From positions 1,947,001 through 2,011,000 of the forward strand of contig JAJGOT010000013.1 of assembly GCA_022457155.1 (NCBI GenBank): a stretch of 64,000 nucleotides of DNA, given 5' to 3'. The notes beneath the pieces are model-generated. The model searched no databases and was not told the origin of the DNA. It worked only from the letters and a program-made list of their open reading frames with translations. Source of the stretch: Cladopsammia gracilis (taxonomy: Eukaryota > Cnidaria > Anthozoa > Scleractinia > Dendrophylliidae). Positions 1 through 10,587 of this stretch are shown piece after piece; within the stretch, counting starts at the first letter, position 1, and each line of letters opens with the position of its first letter. The position numbers and the translations under genes were made by a program.

Positions 1-34
1 ACCGCCACCACCACATAGACAAAAACCTTATCAG

Positions 35-3000
35 ATGAAACCCAAACAGACCCGTAGACAGAAAAGAGAAGAGAAAAACTTTGAAGCGCCTTCGGGGGTT
101 GTTCCGACGGATAATAAGACAAAAGAGAAACAGATCAAGCGGCTCAAGAAAAAACTCCAAAAGGTTAATAAAAAGTTGAAAAATAACAAAAAGCAGAGAA
201 AACAGCTGTTTTCAAAAAGAGAGCTGCTCAACAACGAGCTTGACACGCTTCGTGTGAAAAGAACAACCTTGTTGGAACATGAAGCTTCGTATGAGATAAT
301 CAAGATATCTTCAAAGGAAAGTAGAAAGTTCAAATCGTTTTTCGATAAATTCAATGTAAAGATAATAAACCCACGTGCAGCGATGCACGATATCGATATC
401 GCAATATTATTGTTAGAGATCGGATCGAAAGTAATAAGAGAGAGAGGGCTACAAAATGGTGATAAGATCCGTTGGATACTTAGTCATCCGAGTTGGCAAA
501 AACCGGTCAGTACAAAACAGATCACAATCACAGATAACCTTGGGACGGATCTGGTTGAACAGATAGCTAGATTCGTTGAATACAAGGATGTACCGATTAG
601 TGAGGTTGAGATAGAGATTCAGACGATAATGGTTCCTCGGGGTAAAGGACGATTGCGTGTAACCAAAGACAATGTTTCAAGAAAAAAGTCAGTCATAACG
701 ATTAAAAACAGTGATAGTATATGTCTTGCCAGAGCAATTGTAACAGCGGTGGCAAATATTAACAAAGATAGATGGACAAGTTCGCAATTGAAAAACGGGT
801 TCAACGCTTCGAGAAAACTGCAGGAAGATGAAGCAAAGAAACTTCACGAAGAAGCTAATGTTCCGATATCGCTATTTGGGTCTACTTTTGAAGATGTGAA
901 AAGATTTTCATTTCATATGAAAGTAGAGATAAATATCGTTAATGCTGACCAGTTTAATGAGATAATTTTCACAGCCGCTCCTTTTGAAAATGCGAGTAAG
1001 ATCTACCTTTTGAAAAATAAAAATCATTACGATGTCATTACAAGTATGCCAGGCTTTCTTTGTAAAGATTATTATTGCCATACATGCAAGAAACCCTATG
1101 AACATAGAGATAAGCATAGATGTCCGACAAAATGTATCGCTTGTTTCAAATCTTTTCCTGACGGAAAAAAGTGCTCTAAACCACCAATTCCATGCGATAA
1201 ATGTAATAGATCTTTTTTCGGATTAGCATGTTTTGACGAACATAAACGCGACAGATCAAAATGGGGAGAACCCGACATTGTGTGTGAAAATGTAGGAAAA
1301 TGTTTGAAATGCGAGAGAATAATCGTAACTTCAAAAGATAGAGATGGAACGATTCATGACCTAAAGTCCCACATATGCGGACATTCAAAATGTTCCAACT
1401 GCAAAGCTTACTGCGATTTAACAACACATGAATGTTTTATGAGAAAAACACAATGCAAAGGAGGAAAATGTACAGGCTGCACTGAAGAATACGAATGTTT
1501 CTCTTGCCAAACATACACGGAAAACTATATGTTTTTCGACTTTGAATGCGTTCAAGAGACAGGTATTCACGAAGTAAATTTAGCTGTGGTACATGATTTT
1601 TATGGAAATGAGTGGGTCTTTCACACAATTGAAGAATTCTGCAAGTTTGTGTTTGAGGAGTATGAGGTGGAGGATGAGAAGGGAAAGAAGAAGATGGAGC
1701 AGAAGTATAAAGGATATACCTTCATTGCACATAATTCAAAAGGTTATGATGCTCAGTTTATCTTGAAATGGTGCGTAGAAAATATCGTAAAACCCGATAT
1801 TATATATTCAGGTACAAAAATAATGTCGATGGAGATCAAGTCATTCAAAATAAGATTCATAGATAGTTTGAATTTTGTTCAGAATAGGTTAGCAGCGTTA
1901 CCAAAAACGTTTGGATTGAAAGAGCTGAAAAAAGGTTATTTCCCTCATTATTTCAACAAAAAGTGTCACCAAAACTATGTAGGACCGATTCCGAGCAAGA
2001 AACACTATGGTTATGATCAGATGAAGAAAGATGATAGAAAAGCTTTTCACGAATGGCACAATGCTCGTGTCAAAGAAAACTATGTTTTTGATTTCCGAAA
2101 AGAGCTTATCGAATATTGTAGGTCTGACGTTGATATTCTTCGAAGATCGATGATGATGTTACGTGAAGAGTATATCGATCTCGGAAATATCGATCCGCTT
2201 CAATATATCACAATCGCAAGTGTGTGCATGACAATTTTCAGAGCTAACTATCTGGAACCAGAAACAATCGCTGTCGTAAAAGATACCACACGACAGGAAA
2301 ATTATTCGAAAATAAGTATCGCATGGTTGGATTATCTATCTGAAAAACACGGAATTAAGATTCAACACGCTCTCAACGGTGGTGAGAAAAAACTTGAGTG
2401 CATCAAGGGTGCACCATGTGTCGATGGATTTTGCGAAGCAACAAATACTGTCTATGAATTTCAGGGATGTTTTTGGCACGGTTGCAAGAAATGCTTCGAT
2501 TCAGATACAATAAATACCAAAAATCAGATGGATATGAAAACTCTTCATCGTCGTACGATGGAAAAAAATAATAAGATTATTAATAGTGGGTATAACCTTG
2601 TTGAAATCTATGAATGCGATCTCAAACAAAATTCTGAATTTAAATCTTTCTTGAAAAATGATTGGAAACGTGATTTTGTGGAGCCGCTTAACCCCAGAGA
2701 TGCCTTCTTTGGTGGTCGAACAAATATTACAAAGCTAACCCATGATTTCAAAGAGAATGAATCGGGTGCGTATGCTGATTTTGTCAGCCTGTATCCAACA
2801 GTTCAATTCTACGAGGAATACCCTATTGGTCATCCTGAAAAGATTTTCAATCCCAAAAGGTTTGATAAAAAATGGTTCGGGTTCATAAAATGTAAAGTGG
2901 TTCCACCTCGAGGGCTTTATCATCCTGTTTTACCGGTAAAAATAAGATGCGATAAGGCTGAAAAGTTGCTGTTTCCTCTTTGTCGAACGTGTGCAGAAAC

Positions 3001-4063
3001 AAAACAACAAGAATGTTTACATACGAACTCTGAAAGATCATTTATCGGAACATGGTGTACAAATGAGATGAAAAAAGCGCTTGAAAAGGGATATAAGATT
3101 GAAAAGATTTATGAGGTTTGGCATTTCAAAGAGACATCTAGCGATCTTTTCAAAGAATATGTTAAAAAGTTCATGAAGATCAAATTGGAAAGCTCTGAAC
3201 TTAAAACCGGTCCTGGATGTAAATATGAGTCAGAAGAGCATTTTAGACAGGTTGTCAAAGAACGTTTGGGAATTGAGTTAGGGAAAATAGAATTTAATCC
3301 TGGAAGGAGGGCAATTGCGAAAATATGCCTGAATAGTCTTTGGGGAAAGTTCGGACAGCGAAACAACATGACACAACACAAATATGTAACTGAATCAAAA
3401 GAGTTTTACAAAATTTTGCTCGATGATAACATTGATAATCTTTTCATTCAGTTCCTCACTGAAGATATGGTACAGATGACGTATGATTTGAAAGATCAGT
3501 TTGTGGATAATGCAAACAACACAAATATTTTTATTGCCGCATTCACAACAAGTCATGCGCGTCTAAAGTTGTACGGTGTTTTGGATACTCTCGGAGAACA
3601 GGTGCTCGGATTTGATACCGACAGTTGTTGGTATATACAAAGACCTGGAGGCAAAACAATTGAAACCGGTGATATGCTTGGTGAGCTAACGGATGAGCTT
3701 GGAGGTGATAAAATTGTTGAGTGGTGCGGTTCTGGCCCAAAATCTTATAGCTATGTGACGGGAAAAGGAAAAATTACTTGTAAAGTAAAAGGTTTCACAC
3801 TAAATCACGAAAACAGTCAATATTTGAATATGAAAGGAATGAAGGAAATCATCAACCGGCAGAAAGAAAGAATCACTCTTGTCAATGAGCAGAAAATCAC
3901 AAGAGATCCAAAAACAAAAGAAGTTTTTAATCAATATCAAGAGAAAGACTTTCGGTTTGTTTATGATAAAAGATGTTTGAATAAAGTTGAAACCGGATTA
4001 GATACACTTCCATATGGTTATACCAAATTATTGAGTTTTATTGATCTGGAAAATGGCTCGTGA
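35..4063 (+). CDS. Protein-primed type B DNA polymerase of a Polinton/Maverick-like element
   Basis: Single intact 1342-aa frame. The 3'-5' exonuclease motifs are FFDFE (D502, E504), HNSKGYDAQF (D572) and YCRSDVD (Y694, D698). The polymerase motifs are YADFVSLYP (D915), K1096-x3-NSLWGKFG, and FDTDS (D1194, D1196). This matches the organellar/viral PolB family that replicates linear, protein-capped DNA. Two extra regions stand out. Residues about 225-335 carry an OTU-like Cys/His pattern (D227, C230, H331), followed by a Cys/His-rich zinc region to about 490. Residues about 797-865, between exonuclease and polymerase, look like a Vsr-type endonuclease (D797, GCFWHGC at 811-817, IYEC with E860). 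The N-terminus is Lys-rich coiled coil. No intron, frameshift or stop is seen, so the copy is young or maintained. The rest of the element (capsid, integrase, terminal repeats) lies outside the window. An adintovirus-like insertion is the alternative reading. Confidence 0.93.
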   Translation: MKPKQTRRQKREEKNFEAPSGVVPTDNKTKEKQIKRLKKKLQKVNKKLKNNKKQRKQLFSKRELLNNELDTLRVKRTTLLEHEASYEIIKISSKESRKFKSFFDKFNVKIINPRAAMHDIDIAILLLEIGSKVIRERGLQNGDKIRWILSHPSWQKPVSTKQITITDNLGTDLVEQIARFVEYKDVPISEVEIEIQTIMVPRGKGRLRVTKDNVSRKKSVITIKNSDSICLARAIVTAVANINKDRWTSSQLKNGFNASRKLQEDEAKKLHEEANVPISLFGSTFEDVKRFSFHMKVEINIVNADQFNEIIFTAAPFENASKIYLLKNKNHYDVITSMPGFLCKDYYCHTCKKPYEHRDKHRCPTKCIACFKSFPDGKKCSKPPIPCDKCNRSFFGLACFDEHKRDRSKWGEPDIVCENVGKCLKCERIIVTSKDRDGTIHDLKSHICGHSKCSNCKAYCDLTTHECFMRKTQCKGGKCTGCTEEYECFSCQTYTENYMFFDFECVQETGIHEVNLAVVHDFYGNEWVFHTIEEFCKFVFEEYEVEDEKGKKKMEQKYKGYTFIAHNSKGYDAQFILKWCVENIVKPDIIYSGTKIMSMEIKSFKIRFIDSLNFVQNRLAALPKTFGLKELKKGYFPHYFNKKCHQNYVGPIPSKKHYGYDQMKKDDRKAFHEWHNARVKENYVFDFRKELIEYCRSDVDILRRSMMMLREEYIDLGNIDPLQYITIASVCMTIFRANYLEPETIAVVKDTTRQENYSKISIAWLDYLSEKHGIKIQHALNGGEKKLECIKGAPCVDGFCEATNTVYEFQGCFWHGCKKCFDSDTINTKNQMDMKTLHRRTMEKNNKIINSGYNLVEIYECDLKQNSEFKSFLKNDWKRDFVEPLNPRDAFFGGRTNITKLTHDFKENESGAYADFVSLYPTVQFYEEYPIGHPEKIFNPKRFDKKWFGFIKCKVVPPRGLYHPVLPVKIRCDKAEKLLFPLCRTCAETKQQECLHTNSERSFIGTWCTNEMKKALEKGYKIEKIYEVWHFKETSSDLFKEYVKKFMKIKLESSELKTGPGCKYESEEHFRQVVKERLGIELGKIEFNPGRRAIAKICLNSLWGKFGQRNNMTQHKYVTESKEFYKILLDDNIDNLFIQFLTEDMVQMTYDLKDQFVDNANNTNIFIAAFTTSHARLKLYGVLDTLGEQVLGFDTDSCWYIQRPGGKTIETGDMLGELTDELGGDKIVEWCGSGPKSYSYVTGKGKITCKVKGFTLNHENSQYLNMKGMKEIINRQKERITLVNEQKITRDPKTKEVFNQYQEKDFRFVYDKRCLNKVETGLDTLPYGYTKLLSFIDLENGS

Positions 4064-4497
4064 GGATGTTTTTTGGAAAGTGAGCTCATGAGGGATGTGT
4101 GGTTTTTTGGAAAGTGAGCTAGATTTTTCTCAAAAAAACGGATAAGATGGTAACCCACTGGGTTTTTACCGAGGAAAATTTCCAAAATACACTAAATTAA
4201 CGACAATTTTGGAAATTTAACGAGGATTTTTTGAAAATATCTTGAAAGATTTAACGAGGAAATGAAACGGACAAAATTCGATACTTTTATGGGTGATGTA
4301 AAGTGAGCCAGGGTACCTCTTATTACTACTCAGTCACTCCTCCCAAGTTATGTACACATTTTAAATTTAATGTTAATTAACCTATTTATTAATGTTTTTT
4401 TTTTCTCCTTGTAATTCATTGTTTGTGGCAAAATAAATAAAATAAAAAATAAAAAATAAAAATGGTTAATGCTAATAATAATTATTAGTCAGAGGTC
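4064..4497. other. Non-coding gap between the polymerase and the NLR-like gene
   Basis: No gene seen. Two near-copies of TTTTGGAAAGTGAGCT lie just after the polymerase stop (about 4073 and 4112). An AATAAA at about 4432 could serve the polymerase. On the minus strand the TTTATT at about 4384 is a possible poly(A) signal for the neighbouring minus-strand gene. No element terminus could be recognised because the partner end is outside the window. Confidence 0.5.
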
Positions 4498-7326
4498 TTA
4501 AATTTTGTGCAACAAAAACTTGTTACGAGGTTGGTTATCTGGGAGCCCTAAAGTATCGCTCATTCGCATTGCATCATCTTTTAATGCTTTTGCCTCCTCC
4601 ACATTTCCCTTAACTTTATTCAAGTCAGCCATTTGTGTCTTCACATATACTTTCCACTTATGATTCTCTCCTAATTCCCTTTCTGCAATGCTCAAAGCTG
4701 CTCTATACAATTTCATTGCTTCTTCTAGGTTGCCTTGTAACTGATGACAAATGCCTAAGTTGATCAGGCTCAGAATGCACTCTTTGTGGTCCTTCATTCC
4801 AAGATTTGCCATCATTTCTAATGCTTTCCCATATAGTTGAATACATTTCTTCTGTTCTTCTACCGTTCCTAATGTTTTCTCACCATGAAAAAGGTGAAAA
4901 TCTGCAAGTTCTCCGTAAAGCCAAGCAGTCATCACATGTTTGCCAAGGACCTTTTGATAAAGACTTAATGCTTCATTCAATTTTTGTTCTGCCTTTTGAC
5001 GTTCATTGCGGCGATTGTCTTCGTTACCAGCAAAAAGCAAAGTTATCGCTTTCTGCACATGCATGTAATCCACACACAAATTTTCCTCACATATTTTGAG
5101 ACAAAAGTCAAATTGCTCTTTTGCTTCATTTAGCTTTCCTTCTTCCGCAAGAAAACGTGCAAAGTTGTTGTGAAAAAAAGCTTCCGACACCTTTTCACTG
5201 TCAAATTCTGTTGGATTCTGTGAATGAACTTCTATAGCCTTTTTCTGGAACTCTTTGTACTTATTTAGATTTCCTGCTCTTCTACTTTCATGCCCAACAA
5301 GGCAAAGAAGCTCCACTCTTTTGCCTGCTGGTTGATTGCCAGATGTCAACAAATCACAAGATAGTTCAAGGAACTCTACGTAAACATTTGGAAGGAGACA
5401 CATTTCTAAATACAAGTATACTGAAGATATTTGGGAAACCTTTTCCACTAAGGTTTCCATCACTGCGATGACATCCAGATCTTCATTCTTTAATCCACAA
5501 ATGCAGACTTTGAGGAAATACTCAAAATTATGCCTATCTTCATTAAAACACTCAATGGACTCTTTGCAGGTGTCTTTGCTCCAGTACAAGTCACTATTTT
5601 CAGCGAGGCGAGAAATAAAGTAAGCACAAGCCACTTTCGCTCCCCAATGTACAAGATGGGTATCTTGATCAATTTTCTTCAGAAATGCTTGTATGAGGGG
5701 ATGGATTTGATATCTCTGTGAGGCTGGCTGCTCAATAAGTGATCGGTTTTTTAAGGAACGAAGAATTGATATTGGCTGAGTAGTACATTTTGTGCATTGA
5801 GTTAATACGGCCCTAGCAGCTTCAGAACTGAATGAACCAGGAAAAGCAGACATAATAACCAGGGCTTCTTGTTCAATTTTGCTCAAAACATCAAAGGAAG
5901 TTTTAATTGCTTTTTCAACAGAATTATCATCGCTTTCATCTTCTCGAAGCACTTCCAATGGCTTTTCTTTAAGACTATTAATCAGTTCATTTTCTGTGTA
6001 GTCTAAAAGCAAAGATCCAACAATACAGAGAGCAAGGGGCACACAACCACACAGTTCAACTAACACATCTGTTTTGGACAGCTTTTTCTGAATGGATTCA
6101 TCAGAGACTTGAGCAATAAGAACTTTCTTGGACTCTTCAGGAGATAATGGTTTCAGTCTCACCTCTGTCATCTTCAAGCTGGAATCTTTGAACACCCTTC
6201 GAGAGGTAATCACAAAAGTTACATTCTGTCCTGATAAGATTCTCATATCACGTAAAATGCTTATGAAGTGAGATCGGTCCTCTGACTGAAGAACATCATC
6301 AGCATTGTCCAAAATGAATGTAACATTCTTCATTTGTTGTTTGCTCCAGTTAAGCAGCCAGTGTTGAGGATTCTCTGGGGGTTGAGAGTGGTTTTTATTG
6401 CAGGCAAGAATCATTAATGTAGCTACATCGTTGACCGTTGTTTTAGATCTAATAGGGCAAAACAAAACAGTATTTTTGTAATGTTGATTAGCTACCAGTT
6501 CATGAGCCACTTTGTTAGCAACAGTTGTCTTTCCAAATCCTGGTCCGCCTGTAATCACGACAGCCGCTACTCGTTCTATTCGGATAGCTTCGTTGACTTG
6601 TTGTATCTCTTCGGAACGACCAAACACTAGAACTTCATCTGGAAGGCAATTTGCAAGTTCATCAGAGGTTTTTTCTGAAAAAGAATCTTGGATTCTCGAG
6701 ATTTCATCTTTCATTTGTTTTAATTCATGCTCCAAGATCTGCATTTGTGTCTCAAAATCAAGAGTCCACTGTTCTACTTCCGCCTTTACACGGCGTTCAG
6801 TATCGTGTTCGACGGGTTCAGTTTTTAGGCGGTCTATTTCCTTTTGATCAAGCCCCAAGGCCACAAGCGACTTAGAAATCTTGTTCCACTTATCTTGAAA
6901 CTCGGCATTAGTAATACCAGTAGAAATACTATGACAAAGCTCATTTCTGGAGCATTTTATTCGGACAATATTTGCTTCAGGACTGACATCACTATCGACA
7001 GGCAAATTGTTCCATCCAGTTAAAGGCGCCGCCAAATAACAAATTTCTCGAAGCAGCAAATGCAAAAGAGTAATGTCAAATGTCTTGGAATCTGGTGGGT
7101 TACCTGAAGAAGGGAATAAGGCTTCCCACTGGCTGTCAAAGATTGCCCTTCTCGATTTTAGAACTTGAAGCGTCGCCAAATTGCCGGCTAACACGGCTTG
7201 TAATGTGGCAGGTGGATAAATAGTATGAAAAAACGATCTTAAAGCATGTGTTCCGCCGTCAATTACTAATCGTGCAAGTCTTGTACCATTCGTTTTTTCC
7301 TCTGACGCTTCGAAGACATAAGACAT
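4498..7326 (-). CDS. NLR-like protein: DZIP3-type HEPN domain, NB-ARC ATPase, TPR repeats
   Basis: A 942-aa single-exon protein. The N-terminal ~150 residues resemble the DZIP3/hRUL138-like HEPN domain common in cnidarian multi-domain proteins. A coiled coil (about 175-215) follows. The NB-ARC domain has the P-loop GGPGFGKTT (K266), Walker B FILDNADDVL (D340), a sensor-type VTFVITSR and a GLPL-like CGCVPLAL. The C-terminal half is helical TPR repeats, clearest in its last third. The family is built like STAND switch proteins: TPRs sense a ligand, nucleotide exchange drives oligomerisation, and the N-terminal domain signals. A role in innate immunity is inference from architecture. I chose the Met at 7326 because the 29 residues added by starting at 7413 do not look like the domain; the ORF is open upstream. 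Confidence 0.88.
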   Translation of the reverse strand: MSYVFEASEEKTNGTRLARLVIDGGTHALRSFFHTIYPPATLQAVLAGNLATLQVLKSRRAIFDSQWEALFPSSGNPPDSKTFDITLLHLLLREICYLAAPLTGWNNLPVDSDVSPEANIVRIKCSRNELCHSISTGITNAEFQDKWNKISKSLVALGLDQKEIDRLKTEPVEHDTERRVKAEVEQWTLDFETQMQILEHELKQMKDEISRIQDSFSEKTSDELANCLPDEVLVFGRSEEIQQVNEAIRIERVAAVVITGGPGFGKTTVANKVAHELVANQHYKNTVLFCPIRSKTTVNDVATLMILACNKNHSQPPENPQHWLLNWSKQQMKNVTFILDNADDVLQSEDRSHFISILRDMRILSGQNVTFVITSRRVFKDSSLKMTEVRLKPLSPEESKKVLIAQVSDESIQKKLSKTDVLVELCGCVPLALCIVGSLLLDYTENELINSLKEKPLEVLREDESDDNSVEKAIKTSFDVLSKIEQEALVIMSAFPGSFSSEAARAVLTQCTKCTTQPISILRSLKNRSLIEQPASQRYQIHPLIQAFLKKIDQDTHLVHWGAKVACAYFISRLAENSDLYWSKDTCKESIECFNEDRHNFEYFLKVCICGLKNEDLDVIAVMETLVEKVSQISSVYLYLEMCLLPNVYVEFLELSCDLLTSGNQPAGKRVELLCLVGHESRRAGNLNKYKEFQKKAIEVHSQNPTEFDSEKVSEAFFHNNFARFLAEEGKLNEAKEQFDFCLKICEENLCVDYMHVQKAITLLFAGNEDNRRNERQKAEQKLNEALSLYQKVLGKHVMTAWLYGELADFHLFHGEKTLGTVEEQKKCIQLYGKALEMMANLGMKDHKECILSLINLGICHQLQGNLEEAMKLYRAALSIAERELGENHKWKVYVKTQMADLNKVKGNVEEAKALKDDAMRMSDTLGLPDNQPRNKFLLHKI

Positions 7327-7740
7327 CGTCACTCCACGTACACAAAAGAAACAAAATTCTATTTTCACGGCGAAAGGACGGCTAAAGTGAAAGTTGTTTA
7401 TATGAGACTGCAATTATAATGGTCAGCTGAGAGAGTCACGCCATTTTTTCCGGGCAATTTTGTCACGAGGGGGCATGGAGGACAAGAACTATAAAGTAAG
7501 GCCGTATTTATGCATGCAGGAACATGGATATATACTTCTTCTGGCGTTCTGTAATTCCAAAGAGATAATTTTTGTCCTTTTATTAAAAATTGCCGCATTT
7601 TTTCCTATGCATTCTAATCATTTATAGACTTTATATAAGTCACGCATGTGTTCAACACCTTTCATCCTCGTTTGGACAACATCAACATCTCTTCAATGTT
7701 TGAAAAGAAGAATGTAAGGGACCGATCGTTTTTACGTCAC

Positions 7741-7846
7741 AGGGAGGGGGGAGGGGGGGAGGGGGGGAGGGGGGAGGGGGGGAGGGGGTAGGGGGGAGGG
7801 GGGAGGCGGGAGGGGGGAGGGGGGAGGGGGGAGGGGGGGAGGGGGT
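7741..7846 (+). repeat. G-rich tandem tract (GAGGGGGG-type), G-quadruplex prone
   Basis: About 105 bp built from G5-G7 runs separated by single A or short GA/TA. The opposite strand reads as Pro/Ser-rich coding, which is an artefact of the repeat. Many G-runs on one strand make G-quadruplex formation likely. Confidence 0.9.
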
Positions 7847-9029
7847 CCTAGAAATAATTTTGAGTAATATTTGCACCCCTCTTAAATTACATTTGGACAC
7901 ATTTACCCCCCTCTCTCCACTTAGAGAACCAAGTTCAAAAGGATAACATTCATTCATTCAGATCAATTGCTGGTATCATAAAATCAATAACCACGCACAA
8001 GCCGTGTGTCTGGTAAATTATAGTTGTAGCCAAATAGATAAATTATTTGACAATCGTCTGTTACTGCGCTCAGTGTGATTGGCTGCAGCATTTACCCGGG
8101 GCATTTAGCAGGAGTATAACTTTGCATGAATTTCTGGTGAAAAAGGCAAAATAAATTCTTTGTTTTGCCTCATGAAAACAGATTACGTATAAAAAAAGTT
8201 ACTCTCAAACATTACAATTGTTCAGCATTTATATGTTCTCAACAAAACAATAACAAAGAGCTTTTAATTTTTTTTTAAAGATTAACATTGCTGATATGAA
8301 TTTGGCGTACTGTCACTGTTTCCACAGAGTTTGCTCCGGTGTTCCACTTTGCCACTTTGCTGTGTCTTGCAAATAGTCTTTGCACAAGAGAGTGTATATT
8401 ATTTTCCCTTTGTCCTAGACAGGGTCCTACAATAAAGGTTGTTGTCCTACATGGGGTAGGTATTTTGGTTTATTTTTGTCCTAAACAGGGTCAGGGTCTC
8501 AGACCCTCAGTGGCACCCCTATACCCAAATATTGGTCAAGTAACTCCCCCCCCCCTCCCCCTTGAAACATAATAAATGATCAGTCCTTAAGGGGTATTTG
8601 CTCTGACGTAAATCTGGGGGGAGGTTGAGGTGGGAGGAAAAAAGAGGAGGGCTGGAGACTCCATACTCTCTATTTATGCCTGTGATGCAGGCTATGACAT
8701 CCATTCTCATTCTTGCTAAATATGATGTCAGGGGGGCACCTCATTGGCAAGAAATTAGTGAGCAAAGAGGGGGCTTGTTCAACCTGGGGGGGGGGGGGGG
8801 TGGGGCGGGGATTGGGTCCCTTACCCCTTTCCCTCCCTCGCTCTGCTCCCCTGTCCGCTTCAACCCCATATTACCACCAAGGAACCTTTTCATTGGCTAG
8901 GGGTCTGGGGGCATTGTCTCCCAGGGAATTTGTGCAAATCAGGAATCACTCTGAGGTATTTCAAAATAATAATTATATTGAATTATATTGAAGATACAAC
9001 AAGTCAATTATATTATACCATTAGTACAG

Positions 9030-9193
9030 GTAATCATACGGTTTTGAGTTCAATTTGGAAATAATTTGCACGAGTGAGTTTTTCAAAAAGCTCAAATTGC
9101 ATGAGCTGCTTCGGCAAGTGAAATTTGAGCTTTCTGAAAAACTCACAAGTGCAAATTAATCCCAAATTGAACGAAAAAACCATATGATTACTT
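9030..9193. mobile_element. Foldback MITE with ~80-bp arms
   Basis: The left arm (9030-9111) and right arm (9113-9193) are imperfect inverted copies around a loop of a few bases. Shared blocks include AATTTGGAAATAATTTGC and GTGAGTTTTTC with their reverse complements. No coding potential. Confidence 0.75.
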
Positions 9194-9196
9194 ATT

Positions 9197-9484
9197 AATA
9201 ATTATACATGAAAAAAATTTGCATCCATTTTTTTTTGGAATTTTTTTTTGGCAAAAAAATTTTTTTGGATTTTTTTTTTGGAATTTTTTTTTTTGCAATT
9301 TTTTTTTTCTGCATAACATTTTTGCATCATTTTTTTTTATTTGTAAGTTGCACTGGTGTTACACGTTTTGCACTGGTGTTACACTTTTTACACCAGTGTT
9401 ACACTTTTTGCACCGGTGTTACACTTGAACTGCACTGCTCTTAGCCAATCAGAATTGAGTCATTTTTTCATGTATATTATTACT
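9197..9484. mobile_element. Short element with TIRs and an internal 20-21-bp tandem repeat
   Basis: The ends read AATTATACATGAAAAAA and TTTTTTCATGTATATTATT, an inverted pair. Inside, 9348-9427 holds four copies of a ~20-bp unit with core CACTGGTGTTACAC (variants ACACCAGTGTTACAC and CACCGGTGTTACAC). A T-rich stretch lies between the left end and the array. Confidence 0.6.
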
Positions 9485-9571
9485 AAATAAAGACATTAAA
9501 AGAACAAAACAATAATTATTATTGTACACAGAAAAAAATTGTGCATGTAAAAAAGCATAATCTTTAAAAAG

Positions 9572-9688
9572 ATTATGTTATTGGCTGCTGAGACTCAAGT
9601 CAGTGATTGACAAAAATTACACGTCTAACAGTACACAGATCGAAACGCACCAATCACTGACTTGAGTCTCAACAGCCAATAGCATCAT
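9572..9688. repeat. Hairpin with ~38-bp arms and 41-bp loop
   Basis: Arms 9572-9609 and 9651-9688 match in inverse with one or two mismatches over the core TTGGCTGCTGAGACTCAAG. Probably a small foldback element. Confidence 0.8.
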
Positions 9689-10587
9689 GGCAAAACTGAC
9701 AAATGACAGTAACAACCAGACATTAATAATACCATCAACTGATGGTTTACAGTTCACATGACTCTGAAGATGACTTTGGTTCGGGTTGTCAAAACACCAG
9801 CCATCAACAACAACAACCCTTACTGCACTAACCTGGACAATCACACTCGACAGAATACAGTATATTTGGCCTATTTGGCCTCCTAAAGCCTACCTTGAAG
9901 GATACTCAAGACTTTATGTTTGTAATGTTTATTACAACTCCTATTCCTTATGCCCACATTCAAGGACATTAACAACTATATACATTACATGTTATTCTCT
10001 TTTTTACTACAATATATTTTGGACACTGTAACAAAATATATTCCCAATATATATTTTTTTCTAACATTTATTATTGATCGAGAAATAATTATGACGCTTT
10101 ATTACTAGAGCATGTGCTCACAGCACTTCACCTTCCATAAGGACCCACTAACATATTTCTCCATGGACTGCTAGCTGTTGCTTTGCAGTCAGTCGAGCAA
10201 GCGAGCAAATCACGCAAACAAGCTTGGGGAGACTGGAGCGAGCGAACAAACCAAGAGAAAACTCGGGGAGAGGTGGGAGGATTGATTTTTACTTCAATTC
10301 CCGTGCGCCATTACTCCTGAGTTGGCAATGCTCAAGCCTGCAATAATTATTATTCTAGAAAGTGGTCTCATGTGTAAGAGGTCCTAGACCTAATGAAAAG
10401 CAGTCCCCCAGCCCGGGAAGCAGTCTTTTTTGTGTTGATCGGATGATGTTACATGATGTCATCCAATTGTTTTGGCTATTTGAATCAACCAATGGTGGCA
10501 AGCCGAAGCTGAACTTTACGTTTGAAATAACTGGTCTTCCCGCTGGAATTTCAAGTTAAAATTTTGCATGGAAATTAGTCAGCACTT

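Larger units (their letters stand above)
7414..10587. other. Intergenic, low-complexity and foldback DNA
   Basis: No gene supported. It holds the G-rich tract, homopolymer runs (C-run about 8547, G-run about 8787, T-rich 9228-9340), two foldback elements and one hairpin, listed separately. At 9710-9880 there is a repeat-like segment with short open stretches but no family I can name. Confidence 0.5.

Noticed and set aside
7682..7957. Pro/Ser-rich 91-aa minus-strand ORF
   Set aside because: Product of the G-rich tandem tract, no start context or flanking coding signal.
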